Source of the DNA: Heterodera schachtii
Taxonomy: Eukaryota > Nematoda > Chromadorea > Rhabditida > Heteroderidae
Length of the DNA: 64,000 bases
Assembly (NCBI GenBank): GCA_023374025.1
Contig: SIJG01000136.1
Span: forward strand, 1 to 64,000
Direction: 5' to 3'
The translations under genes were made by a program, and so were the position numbers. Shown here piece after piece: positions 34,593-46,100 of the stretch (position 1 is its first letter; every line of letters begins with the position of its first letter). The notes under the pieces are model-generated. The model was not told the origin of the DNA. It saw only the letters and a list, made by a program, of their open reading frames with translations, and did no database searches.

Positions 34593-34711
34593 CCTCCCCT
34601 TTTAAGTCTACTGATCAGCCCTGAAATTGATCACACATGGGACAATTTATTGGGGTCCGATCGCAGATGATCATCCGGCCATCGGTGGCATAGCTGAATA
34701 GCGCCAAATTA
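34593..34711 (-). repeat. 119-bp spacer, left copy
   Basis: Read on the minus strand it starts TAATTTGGCG, like the primer-site region, and then matches the last ~114 bases of the internal region, ending in a polypurine tract. It is a nearly complete deletion of an internal region, joined at a short shared GCCAATT-type sequence. Confidence 0.85.
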
Positions 34712-34956
34712 TGTTGTGCCGGTGGACAACACAATAAAATATTTTTATTGAAGAAAATGGAAAAATAAAATACAAATAATTTGGTCGGAGGAATGGAGCA
34801 AAAATAGGAGGGAAAACAATGCGAAGGCAAATTGGAAAGAGAATGAATTGGGGAAATGAGTGGAAGGAATTAATGGGAAGGCGACAATCGATAATTGGTC
34901 GGTCAAAGAACGGACCCAATGATAAACAATTATTTGAATTGTGGGTCGCCCCAACA
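34712..34956 (-). repeat. LTR copy 2 (3' LTR of the coding unit)
   Basis: Identical in sequence to the other LTR copies as far as I can read. It directly follows the polypurine tract of the internal region on the minus strand. Confidence 0.9.
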
Positions 34957-34970
34957 CCTCCCCTTTTAAG
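34957..34970 (-). other. Polypurine tract
   Basis: CTTAAAAGGGGAGG on the minus strand abuts the 3' LTR and would prime plus-strand DNA synthesis. The same tract stands next to LTR copies in both spacers (34593-34606 and 37219-37232). Confidence 0.75.
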
Positions 34971-34994
34971 TCTACTGATCAGCCCTGAAATTGA

Positions 34995-36767
34995 TCACAC
35001 ATGGGACAATTTATTGGGGTCCGATCGCAGATGATCATCCGGCCATCGGTGGCATAGCTGAATAGCGCCAATTTGCGGGAGATAACTGCCCGGATGATTT
35101 TCCTTCAATTTGTCTGGCTGATTGGCACAAAATTTGCCATGCGATTTGTCCTGGATTTTGGTGGTTGAATTTTGCTTATTTTGGTTGGTTGTTCCGGGGC
35201 TCCAGTCCGCTGAATTGTATCGTCGACTGGAGACGAATTCTCCAATCTTTGGCGGATGAGATTTGGTGCCGAATTTCCGGTGATTAGAAGTATTTTCCGT
35301 GGCCAGGACAGTCGGTGTGTGAAAGGCAGGGCGAAATTTGCCATAAATTTTACTGCTGATGGCTCCCTCCCCTTTTATTTTTGCATTTGACCGCTGAAAT
35401 TTGTCTTTAATTTTGGCCGGTATTTCGGAGAAAATTTGATTGGGATTCGGGGCACTGATCAGGCGCTTCATTTCTTCCAGGAAACCAAATTGGTCCAACG
35501 TAGCCACACCCAAAATATTTGGTGTTCCATCTTTGGCCAAAGAAAATTGTTGTTCCGCTTGGGTCCCATTGAATTGGAAGTTGGCGATTCCTCGGCCAAT
35601 GAATTTGAAACGTGTGCCGTCAAATAATTGTGCCTCGTCTGGACAATATTGAATTTTTGGTTGGCCGATTGCCTTGAATGCAGTTTCATTGATGACATTG
35701 ACATCCGCTGCGCTGTCCAGTTTGAATTTGATTGGCTTTCCATTTACCAAAATTTTCGCTTTCAAAGGCTCCGAAAATTTGCCTTGATTTTTGAAAGCCG
35801 CAGGCAAATTTACCATGTTGATTTTAGGAAGAATTTTCCTCTTATTTTGATGGTAGGCCTGGATTTTGTCGCATTGTTGTTTGATGTGCCCCCTCCTGTT
35901 GCATTTGCTGCACATTTGATTTTTATTTGGGCAATTTTGCGCCCAGTGCAACTCTCCACAAAGAAAACAATTGTTGGGAGGCGATTTTCCATCCGAAGTG
36001 TCCGAAAATTTGCGAATTTTGTCGGATCGATTGCCTTTTGCTGCGTCATTTGGAGATGATTGGCCATCGCTGTGGTGAACAGCATTGATTTTGAAATTTG
36101 GCCGCTCCAGAATTTTCGCTTCAGCCTCCGTCTTTAACAGCGTATTCAAATCATCGACAATGGCATCGAATAATTTTGCCGTTTTGTTGGATTTTGCGTC
36201 TTCAGCCGTCAGACGAGCGAGGATGTGCTGGCGAAGTCGTCCATCACTCGGTGATTTGAGCGATGTGAGTAGAACCAAGCACTTGAATTGCTCCTCGTTC
36301 AATTCCGAGAACCGAAATTTTCTGAGCAGTGCTTTTAATCGGTTCACAAATGGTCCGAATTCTTCGCCGTCCTCTCTGCTGGCTCTCAGACATTCGTAGC
36401 GATTGATTGCTACGGACGGAGGATGTGAAAATAATTTCAGCAGGCGATCCTTTGTATTTGAAAAATTGAATTTTGTAATTTCGCTGGGCAAGCAGTAGCG
36501 TTTGTATTCGCTGAATGCGGCCGGGGACAATTTTGTCATCAGCAACTTGACCTTTGACATGTCATCCATATTTGGCGCATTGCATTCCAGCGCAAATTGA
36601 AAACGCTCCATCCATTCTTCAAATTCTTCCGAAATGTCGGGCGAAAATTGATGAATGTCCGGCAAAGTGCAAATTTGACTTTGCTGGGTGCTGGTGGATG
36701 ATTGCTGTTGCTGTTGTTTGATGGCATTGGTCAGCTGTTGAAGGATTTCTGCCAATGTTTGGTCCAT
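34995..36767 (-). CDS. Gag and aspartic protease polyprotein of the LTR element
   Basis: 590 residues, intact. A glutamine-rich start (about 17-29) is followed by a Ty3/Gypsy-type Gag domain (about 40-215) with EEFEEWMERF near 47-56 and a helical remainder. Two zinc knuckles follow: 267-279 (C-X2-C-X3-H-X4-C, one residue short in the spacer) and 286-299 (C-X2-C-X4-H-X4-C), which bind nucleic acid. An aspartic protease core starts near 345, with LDSAAD at 350-355 in place of the usual DTGA and NILGV near 417. After about 440 no reverse transcriptase motif appears, and the last ~25 codons run into the segment also found in the spacers. So pol was deleted and the frame continues into former 3' sequence. 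The ATG lies about 200 bases after the 5' LTR. Confidence 0.9.
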   Translation of the reverse strand: MDQTLAEILQQLTNAIKQQQQQSSTSTQQSQICTLPDIHQFSPDISEEFEEWMERFQFALECNAPNMDDMSKVKLLMTKLSPAAFSEYKRYCLPSEITKFNFSNTKDRLLKLFSHPPSVAINRYECLRASREDGEEFGPFVNRLKALLRKFRFSELNEEQFKCLVLLTSLKSPSDGRLRQHILARLTAEDAKSNKTAKLFDAIVDDLNTLLKTEAEAKILERPNFKINAVHHSDGQSSPNDAAKGNRSDKIRKFSDTSDGKSPPNNCFLCGELHWAQNCPNKNQMCSKCNRRGHIKQQCDKIQAYHQNKRKILPKINMVNLPAAFKNQGKFSEPLKAKILVNGKPIKFKLDSAADVNVINETAFKAIGQPKIQYCPDEAQLFDGTRFKFIGRGIANFQFNGTQAEQQFSLAKDGTPNILGVATLDQFGFLEEMKRLISAPNPNQIFSEIPAKIKDKFQRSNAKIKGEGAISSKIYGKFRPAFHTPTVLATENTSNHRKFGTKSHPPKIGEFVSSRRYNSADWSPGTTNQNKQNSTTKIQDKSHGKFCANQPDKLKENHPGSYLPQIGAIQLCHRWPDDHLRSDPNKLSHV

Positions 36768-36951
36768 TAGAAATTTGACGAATTCGTATTCTTATTGACG
36801 ATTTGTTTGAAGAATTAAACTGCACATAGCAGAACCGCCCACAAAATTAGTGTTTGGTTTTTTGATGATTTCCGCGAAATTTAAAAATCAACACGAGATT
36901 TTTAAATTTCCCAAACAAGCAATTCAACACGAGAATTGCTTGGAATTTGGT

Positions 36952-36969
36952 TGAGTTCGGGCGTCGCCA
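36952..36969 (-). other. Candidate primer-binding site
   Basis: Minus-strand TGGCGACGCCCGAACTC begins four bases inside the 5' LTR (copy 3). Starting with TGG fits pairing to a tRNA 3' CCA end. The matching tRNA is not identified. Confidence 0.6.
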
Positions 36970-36973
36970 ATTA

Positions 36974-37218
36974 TGTTGTGCCGGTGGACAACACAATAAA
37001 ATATTTTTATTGAAGAAAATGGAAAAATAAAATACAAATAATTTGGTCGGAGGAATGGAGCAAAAATAGGAGGGAAAACAATGCGAAGGCAAATTGGAAA
37101 GAGAATGAATTGGGGAAATGAGTGGAAGGAATTAATGGGAAGGCGACAATCGATAATTGGTCGGTCAAAGAACGGACCCAATGATAAACAATTATTTGAA
37201 TTGTGGGTCGCCCCAACA
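36974..37218 (-). repeat. LTR copy 3 (5' LTR of the coding unit)
   Basis: 245 bp, lies directly upstream of the primer site and the Gag gene on the minus strand. Confidence 0.9.
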
Positions 37219-37337
37219 CCTCCCCTTTTAAGTCTACTGATCAGCCCTGAAATTGATCACACATGGGACAATTTATTGGGGTCCGATCGCAGATGATCAT
37301 CCGGCCATCGGTGGCATAGCTGAATAGCGCCAAATTA
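37219..37337 (-). repeat. 119-bp spacer, right copy
   Basis: Same sequence as 34593-34711, including the polypurine tract, so the two ends of the element carry identical LTR-spacer-LTR units. Confidence 0.85.
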
Positions 37338-37582
37338 TGTTGTGCCGGTGGACAACACAATAAAATATTTTTATTGAAGAAAATGGAAAAATAAAATACA
37401 AATAATTTGGTCGGAGGAATGGAGCAAAAATAGGAGGGAAAACAATGCGAAGGCAAATTGGAAAGAGAATGAATTGGGGAAATGAGTGGAAGGAATTAAT
37501 GGGAAGGCGACAATCGATAATTGGTCGGTCAAAGAACGGACCCAATGATAAACAATTATTTGAATTGTGGGTCGCCCCAACA
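37338..37582 (-). repeat. LTR copy 4
   Basis: 245 bp. Its outer edge is followed directly by the right-hand AATTT duplication. Confidence 0.9.
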
Positions 37583-37587
37583 AATTT
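37583..37587. other. Target-site duplication, right
   Basis: AATTT, matching 34343-34347 and bounding the whole compound element. Confidence 0.85.
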
Positions 37588-40500
37588 TTGAATTGCAATG
37601 TTAATATTAAATCAATTTTACTGACTTTTTAATTAAAATAATTTAATAATCTTATCATAAAAATTGAGATGTTGAAAAAAATATAGATATTAAAAGCAAT
37701 ACCAAATAAAAGGAATATATATCATCTGAAATAAATAATGAAGCTAAGAAATTTGATTATACGCAACATAATTTAATAAACTAAATATTAAATTGTTATA
37801 CTATTACAATATAATTTTATAATAAAAAATTAAATGACTAAAATTTCCCATCATTTAGTCCTTGAAATAAAAATGAATTCAATAGAGAAATGATGGAGGC
37901 GAACAATGTCATCAGCTTCGAGAAAGACAATAAGCGCGTCCTTTCATCGACATAAACGTGCATGAAATGAAGAAAAACGAACATAAAAATGAAAAGCAAT
38001 GCTTATAATATTTCTCAGAAAAAAAAAGTTTAAATAAAAAATAGTTTTCAATGAAAACTAAACTTAAACATAAATAATTTCCTTAATTGAAATAAATAAA
38101 TCTTAAATTTAAATAAACAAAAGGACTAAAATATAAATAAATTATTAAGCAAGCATATATTTGGTTGGATCAAATGGATTTGGCTTGGAACTAAGAAAAA
38201 AATTCAAAAAAACTATATATATATATATAATTAATTTAATTTGTTTTAACTGGATACAACTATCAAAAGTGTTCAAAATTATTATTCATATAACAACCAT
38301 TATTTAATATATAAATAATTAAAAGTTTTGAGTGCCTGATTCTTCTCACTGCTAAAATTAACGATATTTTGAGCAACAAATGCTCATTTTAATAATAAAT
38401 TATGCAAAAGTATAAAATAAATGAAATAATAAAAACTGATATAATATTACGAAGAAAAAATGTCCAACCGACCTTTGAGTCGGAAGAATACACAGAATTA
38501 CCATTACTAGTAAATCTATAGAGAATATTTCTAAAATTAAAAGACCATAATTTTAGCCCAAGATTAACGACCGAGCATTTACTAGAATTATAATTATCAT
38601 ACCCAAAAAAAATATAGATTTGCCGCGATGATTTTGAAAAAGTAAAAAATATATCGTTAAAAATCATTGGTAAAAATTTAATAGAAAAATTATACACAAA
38701 ACATAAAATTAATTTGAATCATTACGAATATTCGTAATTTACGTGAGCTTTTTGGTAATCAGGGTATTTAAACAAAAATTTTAAAATTATTCAATCGCCT
38801 TTTCTTGACAATCAGTTCACAGTTAAATTATGCTATGCAATAAAAATAAAACCTTTATTAAATGAGAAAAAACGTAAATTGTTGCATTTTTCGAATTTTG
38901 AATGCGATTTCAAAATATTAGTAATATAAATATAATAATTGAATTCAGTGATAAAGTGAAATAAAAAATCCAACAAAGAAGTTAATAAAATCACTAAAAT
39001 TAATTTAATAAAGATTTTTTCAAATAATTTAAATTATTTAAAATTTTCATTTAAACAAAATTAAATAACAATTATTAGAAAAAATTTTTTATTTTGCATA
39101 ATAATTTGCTGAATAAATTAATTGATTTTTTGAATATATCTTTAATTAAAGAATAAAATATCACTATATTAGTTGAATTTTATTTATTTTTTTTGAACAT
39201 CCCTTCTAAATAAGAATCAACCAATCAATTATTGACGACAATGGGTTTGATCCCTGCCCTTTTTGTTTAATGCCAGCCATAAAAAAGTTGAATAATTGTA
39301 TAAAAAAATACAAGCAATTTATATATCTCTAATGAAAAATAAGGGTAATAAACAAAATAAACTATTATTAAAAAGAATTTAATTTACATATTTCGGGCTT
39401 TTATACATATTTTTACATATTTCTGTATTAACTAAAATAAAGGACATAATAAGCAAAAATATGAAACCACGTGAGAGAATAAGTGAGTTTTGGGAGGATT
39501 GTCACTCAGGACAATCGATAAAATATATTTTGGTTTTTATAATAAATAAATGCAATATATAACTAAATAAAAACTAAAAATGGTATTTTTTATAAAAATT
39601 CCTTCCCGTTGTTAAAGGAGAGGAGACCAATAAAACTGTAATTTATATATTTATTTGTTCCAACATAATTTTGTAAAAATCGTTTAATAAAATATGAACA
39701 TATTTGAAACATATTGGAAATTTCTTAGAAAAATCATAAAAAACCAAAAAATATAATTTATCATGGATTTTTTGTTTCCAGGAAATGCATTTTTGGACTA
39801 TAGATTGATCTGTGGTTGAAAAAAGAAAGTAAACGAAAAAACAGAAAAAACATTAAAAAAAAAGTTTTGAAATAACATACTTAAAAACATAATTGTTTAA
39901 TCGTTTGACGATTCATACAACGGATATACCTTTTAATAAGAATTGTACTATTGAAAAATGTTAGATATTTAAAAACAAAGAAGAAATATATTCCATTAAA
40001 AAAGCTTATCCATTAAATCAACAAAATAATGAGACAAATTAAAATTGAAAAATTGGTAAAAAATTGAAAATAATTAATGGAAAATTAATGTGCATTTGTT
40101 GAACTGTTTCTTCGACAAACAAAATATCATGAGTTTAGAACTGAGCTTGAAACCAATATAAAGGCTTGAACTGAAGAAATGATAAATTATCATTCTACTT
40201 AAAACAAATTTTAATTTATATATGAAGTAAAAATTAATATTTCTGTCTATTAAAATCAAATCAAATAAATAAATATTTAATTAAGTGATTAATATTTTTA
40301 CATTTCAAGGTGTATTAAGCAAGAAATGAATAAATTAATATAAAAGAAAATAACTTAAGATTACATATACCTGAAATAATATAAAAATATATATTCCTAA
40401 TTTTATTTAAAAGAAAATAAATCTAAAATAATAAAAAATAAAAATTCTATATTCGAGGCTTTAATTAAAAGAAAGAGTTATTTAATTTATAGTCAACGAT

Positions 40501-41584
40501 ACATTAATCGAATATTCTCATCAATGATTTTTTACATATTGAATAAATAATAATTTTCAAAAAAATGATTAGTTAACTGAAGAAGATTTTTTATGAAAGA
40601 GTGAAATCCGAGTTTATATATGATCATTTAAATAAAAGTGAACAATTACTCATAAATATATGAACAAAATAAAAGTATAAAAAATTTATTAATCAATATA
40701 TTAGTGAGAAAAATATAAAGAATAATTGAAAAAGAATATTATTACAAATTTCAAGCAAAAACAACGCATATACACAAGCAAAAAATCTATAGCTGGTTGA
40801 GTATTTGAAAACGAGAAGAACAAGGACGAGAAAATGCGACCGTTGAATTATAACAACAGCAATTAAATAGTAATAAACAGCCTAATATTCACATAAAAGC
40901 GTACATAAACAATAAACAAATTTTTAATAAAATAAGCAATTAAAAAGATGCAAAAATGTATAAATTAAGAAATTTCAAGTAATTTATTTGTATGAAGTCA
41001 TCAAATATTTTAAAGTTAATGAAAACCCAAACATTTGTAAATAAAGTAAATACATAAATTAATGTTAAATAAAGAAAATATTTAAAGCAAAAAATCACTT
41101 AAAATAAATGAAAAAATTAAAACTATTAATTGTATTATTTTCCCGAAAATTCAAATAAAATGCACAAAAATTAGTTCTTAAAGCTTATGTTGTGAGTTAG
41201 GGGGCGTGAGTAGGGAGCCCGGTAAATGCGTCAGTGGAAAAAACGTCAGTAGAAAATGCGTCAGTGAAAATTTTATTGTCATAAAAACAAATTTCTTTCG
41301 TTTTTTAATTCACTGACCACGAATTCGATATCCATTTCGGACAATTCCAAATCCCGGAATGGAATTCGGACAAAAAATCGAAAGCCCAAATTTCGAATTT
41401 AGCATTTATGGTTCAAAAAAGGCATAAATGATCGCCTATTGAAAGATTTTGATACAGAAACTATTTATTTAAGTTTTGTTTAAGAAAAGTGTAAAATAGT
41501 CAGACTAACGAAAAACCCTAGCTCCAGCAGTAGGATTCGGATTTTTAGCTATTTACCAATTTTTCAGTAGTATTTGAAAGACAA
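37588..41584. other. A-rich gene-poor desert
   Basis: No gene. Near 39232 CAATGGGTTTGATCCCTGCC resembles a B-box without an A-box. At 41223-41275 the phrase GCGTCAGT(G/A)GAAAA occurs three times in tandem. From about 41310 the text becomes GC-richer as the fold-back is approached. Confidence 0.55.
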
Positions 41585-42535
41585 AAAAAAATTTTGGAAA
41601 ATATCCATCATAGGTCCCAGACTCAAAATTGCATAAAAACACTTTTATAGGTTTTCTTAGGTGCTGAAAACGACTAAACCGTCAAAAAAACTGCGCGGCA
41701 AAGCGTTTAAACCGGTTTAAAACTCGAAAATTTGAGTGAAAAATCAGCCAAAAATGAATTTTAAATAAAAAATTTTTGAATAAATTTAGTATCATTCGAA
41801 AGCTCTTAACGAGCTAAGTCTAAAAATCATGGAATTAAGTCGAACCGACGCATGTTATGGGCACCTCAAAATCGTTAAAACTATTTTTAAACCAGTAGTC
41901 AGAAAATGGGAAAGAATGTCAAATATAAAAGATTGAATTTAGCTTATTGCGCTAAAAAACCGCCGCACACTCGACTACGGCGGCCAGTAGGTGGGGCGAG
42001 ACTACGGGCTCCGGAAGAAGTCCGCGCGTGATCCGCAGGCGGTTGACTGATTGACGGGGGCCCTTCGGGCCCCCGCAGTCAACCGCATGTGGCGCTCGTC
42101 AGACTTTTTCCTGCGCCCTCCGTCTCGCCCCACTACTTGCTCCGTCTTCGCATGCTCCCTTTTGCGAAATTTTGCTTTTAAATTGTTATTTCCCATTTAT
42201 TATTTTTCGGTACTGAAGTGTCCATTTCATTGGGACTCAGTTGTCCCAGTGCCTAGATGGCATTGGTTTGACTTTATTCTTTGATTTTTAGACTTAGCTC
42301 GTCAAGAGCTTTCGAATAATACCTAATTTGTCCGAATTTGAACGTTTTAAAAGGTCAGGAGCCCCCCTTTTCACTCAAATTTTCGAGTTTTAAACCGGTT
42401 CAAAAACCGGTTTAAACGCTTTGCCGCGCAGTTTTTTTGATGGTCTAGGCGTTTTCAGCACCCAAGAAAACCTATAAAAGTGTTTTTATGCAATTTTGAG
42501 TCTGGGACCTATGATGGATATTTACCAAAATTTTA
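41585..42535. mobile_element. ~950-bp fold-back element with GC-rich centre
   Basis: One long imperfect palindrome centred at 42065 on GGGGGCCCTTCGGGCCCCC. The arms match outward through GGTTGACT/AGTCAACC and GTGGGGCGAGA-type text, then GTTTAAACCGGTTTAAAACT-type text, and finally GGTCCCAGACTCAAAATTGC at the left edge, whose complement is near 42490-42510. Positions sum to about 84130 along the whole length, so there is no separate loop. Open frames inside are by-products. It has no coding capacity and shares an arm segment (41913-41998) with the loop of the 62.3-kb element. Confidence 0.88.
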
Positions 42536-42969
42536 GTCAGAAAGTACTTTATCTTAATGTCACTAAAATATTTATTTTTTACTTTTTTGTATCAAAATAA
42601 TTATACAAAAAATGAAACCCCTAGAAATAAACTTTCAAAAAATTCAAAAGACCAAAATTGCTTTGTCAACAAGAAAAAATAAAAATAAACTATTGGTCAT
42701 TTTAAGCCGAATAAACAATAAAAGATATCACAAAATAAATAGGAATTTTTAAGTAACCGCTAGTACCTTGGATCTTAAAATATAAATAGTAAAAAACATG
42801 AATATAATAATTATACCCAAACCTGCAGTGTATTTGATGTGGGTGAAACATTCTTATTATTTAACATTTTTTATGATTTATAAAGGACTTTTGTAAAATA
42901 TAGTTTTTAAAATTATGATTAGAAACAAATTTCAAAATCTATTTTAAAAATATTATAATTGATAAATTA

Positions 42970-43150
42970 CGTTGTCAAAAAAAAATTTTAAGACGATTTT
43001 TGAGAAAATTTTTCATTTCGTAGGGGTGCATTTTTGAAAAATTTTTTTAGTCGATTCTTAGGACTGTATTTTTCGTTTTTATTGCATTTTTATTAACAAT
43101 TTTGGGCAAAACGCCAAAATAGGCAAAAATAGGTTCTTTCAAAATTTTTT
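42970..43150. repeat. Dispersed repeat shared with the AP-2 intron
   Basis: GCAAAACGCCAAAATAGGC and TAGGGGTGCATTTTT, followed by TTTTCGTTTTTATTGC, are the inverted counterpart of 26770-26950. A partial third copy is 24940-25045. Confidence 0.7.
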
Positions 43151-46100
43151 TATTTTATATCTAGTGAAATAACATGTAATTTGAAAACAAAAAATTGCGT
43201 CCATATTAAAATGATTAGAAAAATTGTATAAAATTTAAAAGAAATCAAGCTGAATAAACTAAAAAATATTTATAATCAATGATACAAAAAATTCTCGAAA
43301 CAAGCAAGTACATGATCTTCTTCCGATTCAAACATGGAGTGCGCAACTCATTTCTAAAACGGATCTAAAATTTTTAAAAACAATCTCTTATTGCTAATAA
43401 AGATTAAAGGAGAATCCCAATAACGAAAAACAAAAAAAAGAGAAATAAAATTATATTTATTTATAAAATAATTAAAATTTTCTTATTTTTACTAATGTTA
43501 TGGTCCAATTATAAAACCATCCTAAATGCAAGAAATTAATTAAACAAAAAAATAAGAATAAAAAAGAAATTATGATTTATTTTTAAAAAATTCAGAATCG
43601 AAGACTATAATTTTTCAACAATTATGAAAAATATAAAAATCTTCAATTTATGAGTGATTATGAAAACTTTTTATCGCATTTTTATGTTAATGGTCAATTT
43701 GTAAATTGGAAAAATAAATTTGTTAATTTTTATAAATTAAGTAAAACATAACTCATAAAATTTTATATTTTAATTATAGAAATAAATTTTTATGTTTTAC
43801 TGAATGATAAAATAATTGATTCAAAATGTAAATGCAATTATTGTAATAAAATAAAACAATTTATGTTAAAATTTTAAAACAATTTATTTGAATTATTAAA
43901 TTTTTTGACAATAATTTTAATAAAAGCGTTAAAAAACTAGCAAAATGCATAATTATGCATTGCCTTGCATTGCCTTTTTGCGTTTAACAAGCAGAATTGA
44001 CGAGAAATTGTATTCAGATATGAATTATTCTATAAATAAAATAAATCTAACTAAAATTTAATTTTTATTTGGAAAATGCAACTTTTTATATTAAATAAAT
44101 TTTTCTTATTAACCATTACCTGTCATCGATAATATTTTTAAACGATAAACTAGTTAAAATTAATTTTATTATTTTCTTTGTATGCGCTAATGCAAGTCGT
44201 AAACACATTTATTTAAAAAGGAAATTAATTAATATAATTGTTAATTATTCTAAAAACTAATGGTATATATAAAAATAAAAATTAATAAATAATATTTATT
44301 AACAAAAGAATATTATTAATGGTTAAGAGAAATGTTAATTAAAAAATAAAAAAACCGGAATAAATTTTTGTTAGATAATGAAAATAAATTTCAAGTTCAT
44401 CAGTTATGAAAGACCTACATTGGACACGCTATTGAAACACGGGGTTTGATTTATCTTAAAGCTTTTAAAAATGCTGAATTTCATAAAATGAACATAAATT
44501 TACTTTTTAATATCTTTGATTTTGATAAAATGGCATAGGTATAAAATATCAAATATAAAAATTATAGATTAAAAAAATTCACTATTTTATAAAATTGAAA
44601 TGACTCAATAAATAATATAAATGCTATATTATTAGTAAAAGAATATGCATTATATTTGCAATATTTTAAAATTGCTTCTATGCTATATATATTATTGAAT
44701 TAAATAATTTCTTCAAAAACTAATTCCTAAAAACTAACATAAATATTGATATTAAAAAAATTAAAAGCTACATTAAATGCAAAAATATAATGTGCGAAAA
44801 TATGGAAGCCAGAGCAGTATACGTGCATTTTTTTAGGAATCCCACAAAAACATCTAAAAAATGAATTTAACAGCTTTTTGAAGTAAGAGATTCTGCGAAA
44901 AAAATATAAAGCAAAAAAAAAAACATCAAGAATCTTTTGTAAAAAATTCAGAATGAATTTATTGTATGTGATATATAAGCAAGCAACAAGTTAAAACACA
45001 AGCAATTCTAAGTTGTAAAAATGAAAATAAAAAATAACATGTCAGAAATTTTTAAACCTAAAGCAAAGATTTTCATTTTATTAACATAATTAATTTAAAA
45101 AAATAATGACAATTTCAAGAAAAGGAAACTACAAGAAACAAAAATAATTGTTTTAATTTCATTAAAAAGTTAATATAAAAGAATGTAATTTGAAATAAAG
45201 TGATTTAGAAATTGCATCTTTTTTTTTGTTTAAAAAAATACTTTTATCATATCAATTAAAATTAAGTTTTAAAATCCTTCTGAAAACTTAGTAATTGAGT
45301 CAAACACAAGAGTTAAATATTAAAAACATACATAAATCATATTACCGTGCAATTTAAAAAAAATGCTTAAATAAAGAAGGGAGTTTTTGACAAACAGAGT
45401 AATGTCATCGAGAGGATTAAGCAAATAATTAAAATGAGATAAGTACATTTTTTAAAATAAACTATTTAATTAAAACTAACAATTAAAAATATTTTGAATG
45501 AATTAATTATTCTAAATATTCCGTCCTTGCTTATGAAACAATCCAAACTCAGAAACCCACAATCCGACGCACAATTCACTTGCGCAAGAGAAGAATTGAA
45601 ACTAATTTAACTATTAAAAATTTTATAAATATACTACATATTCACAATTCCATATGAATCGATGAATGGTTATTCCAGTGGGTCGGATACAATAATTTGT
45701 CTAAATAGAATCTGAAAACAAACAATTATTTGGGCTTGAAGCAATTAATCTAAAAATTAAACTAGAACAAACAAAAAAAGAATAATCACAAAATAACTAA
45801 CCCGTTAATAAAGGAGCTGATTTATAGCTTAATAAAAGCAAAATTAATTAATAAATAAATCATTTATTTATTTTATTTCGGCATTATAATTTTATCCGAT
45901 TTTGTTGTAATTTTCCTTTTTAAATGTAAAAAAAATTAAAAGCATTTGATTTAATAATAATATAAAAAAATAAAAATTAAAAAATATCCTTTTTTGAATA
46001 GAATTTAACTATATAATTTTTTTAATAAAAACTTGTACAAATATTGTAATGGAACCAGCTAACCATATAATAAGATTATCTCGAGCAAGAACGGGAGCCA

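Larger units (their letters stand above)
34348..37582 (-). mobile_element. Young non-autonomous LTR retrotransposon with doubled ends
   Basis: Minus-strand element flanked by a perfect AATTT duplication. In plus coordinates the order is LTR (34348-34592), 119-bp spacer, LTR (34712-34956), internal region (34957-36973), LTR (36974-37218), the same spacer, LTR (37338-37582). The outer 609 bp at the two ends are the same LTR-spacer-LTR unit. The LTRs are 245 bp, begin TG and end CA, carry AATAAA near their 3' end on the minus strand, and appear identical, so the insertion is recent. The internal region codes for Gag and protease but has no reverse transcriptase, RNase H or integrase, so movement needs enzymes from elsewhere. 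The compound structure could be real or an assembly effect. Confidence 0.92.

Noticed and set aside
34381..37598. Small open frames in each LTR and spacer
   Set aside because: Identical in every LTR copy and explained by LTR duplication.
42002..42284. Open frames over the centre of the 42-kb palindrome
   Set aside because: Opposite-strand readings of a GC-rich inverted repeat with no domain.
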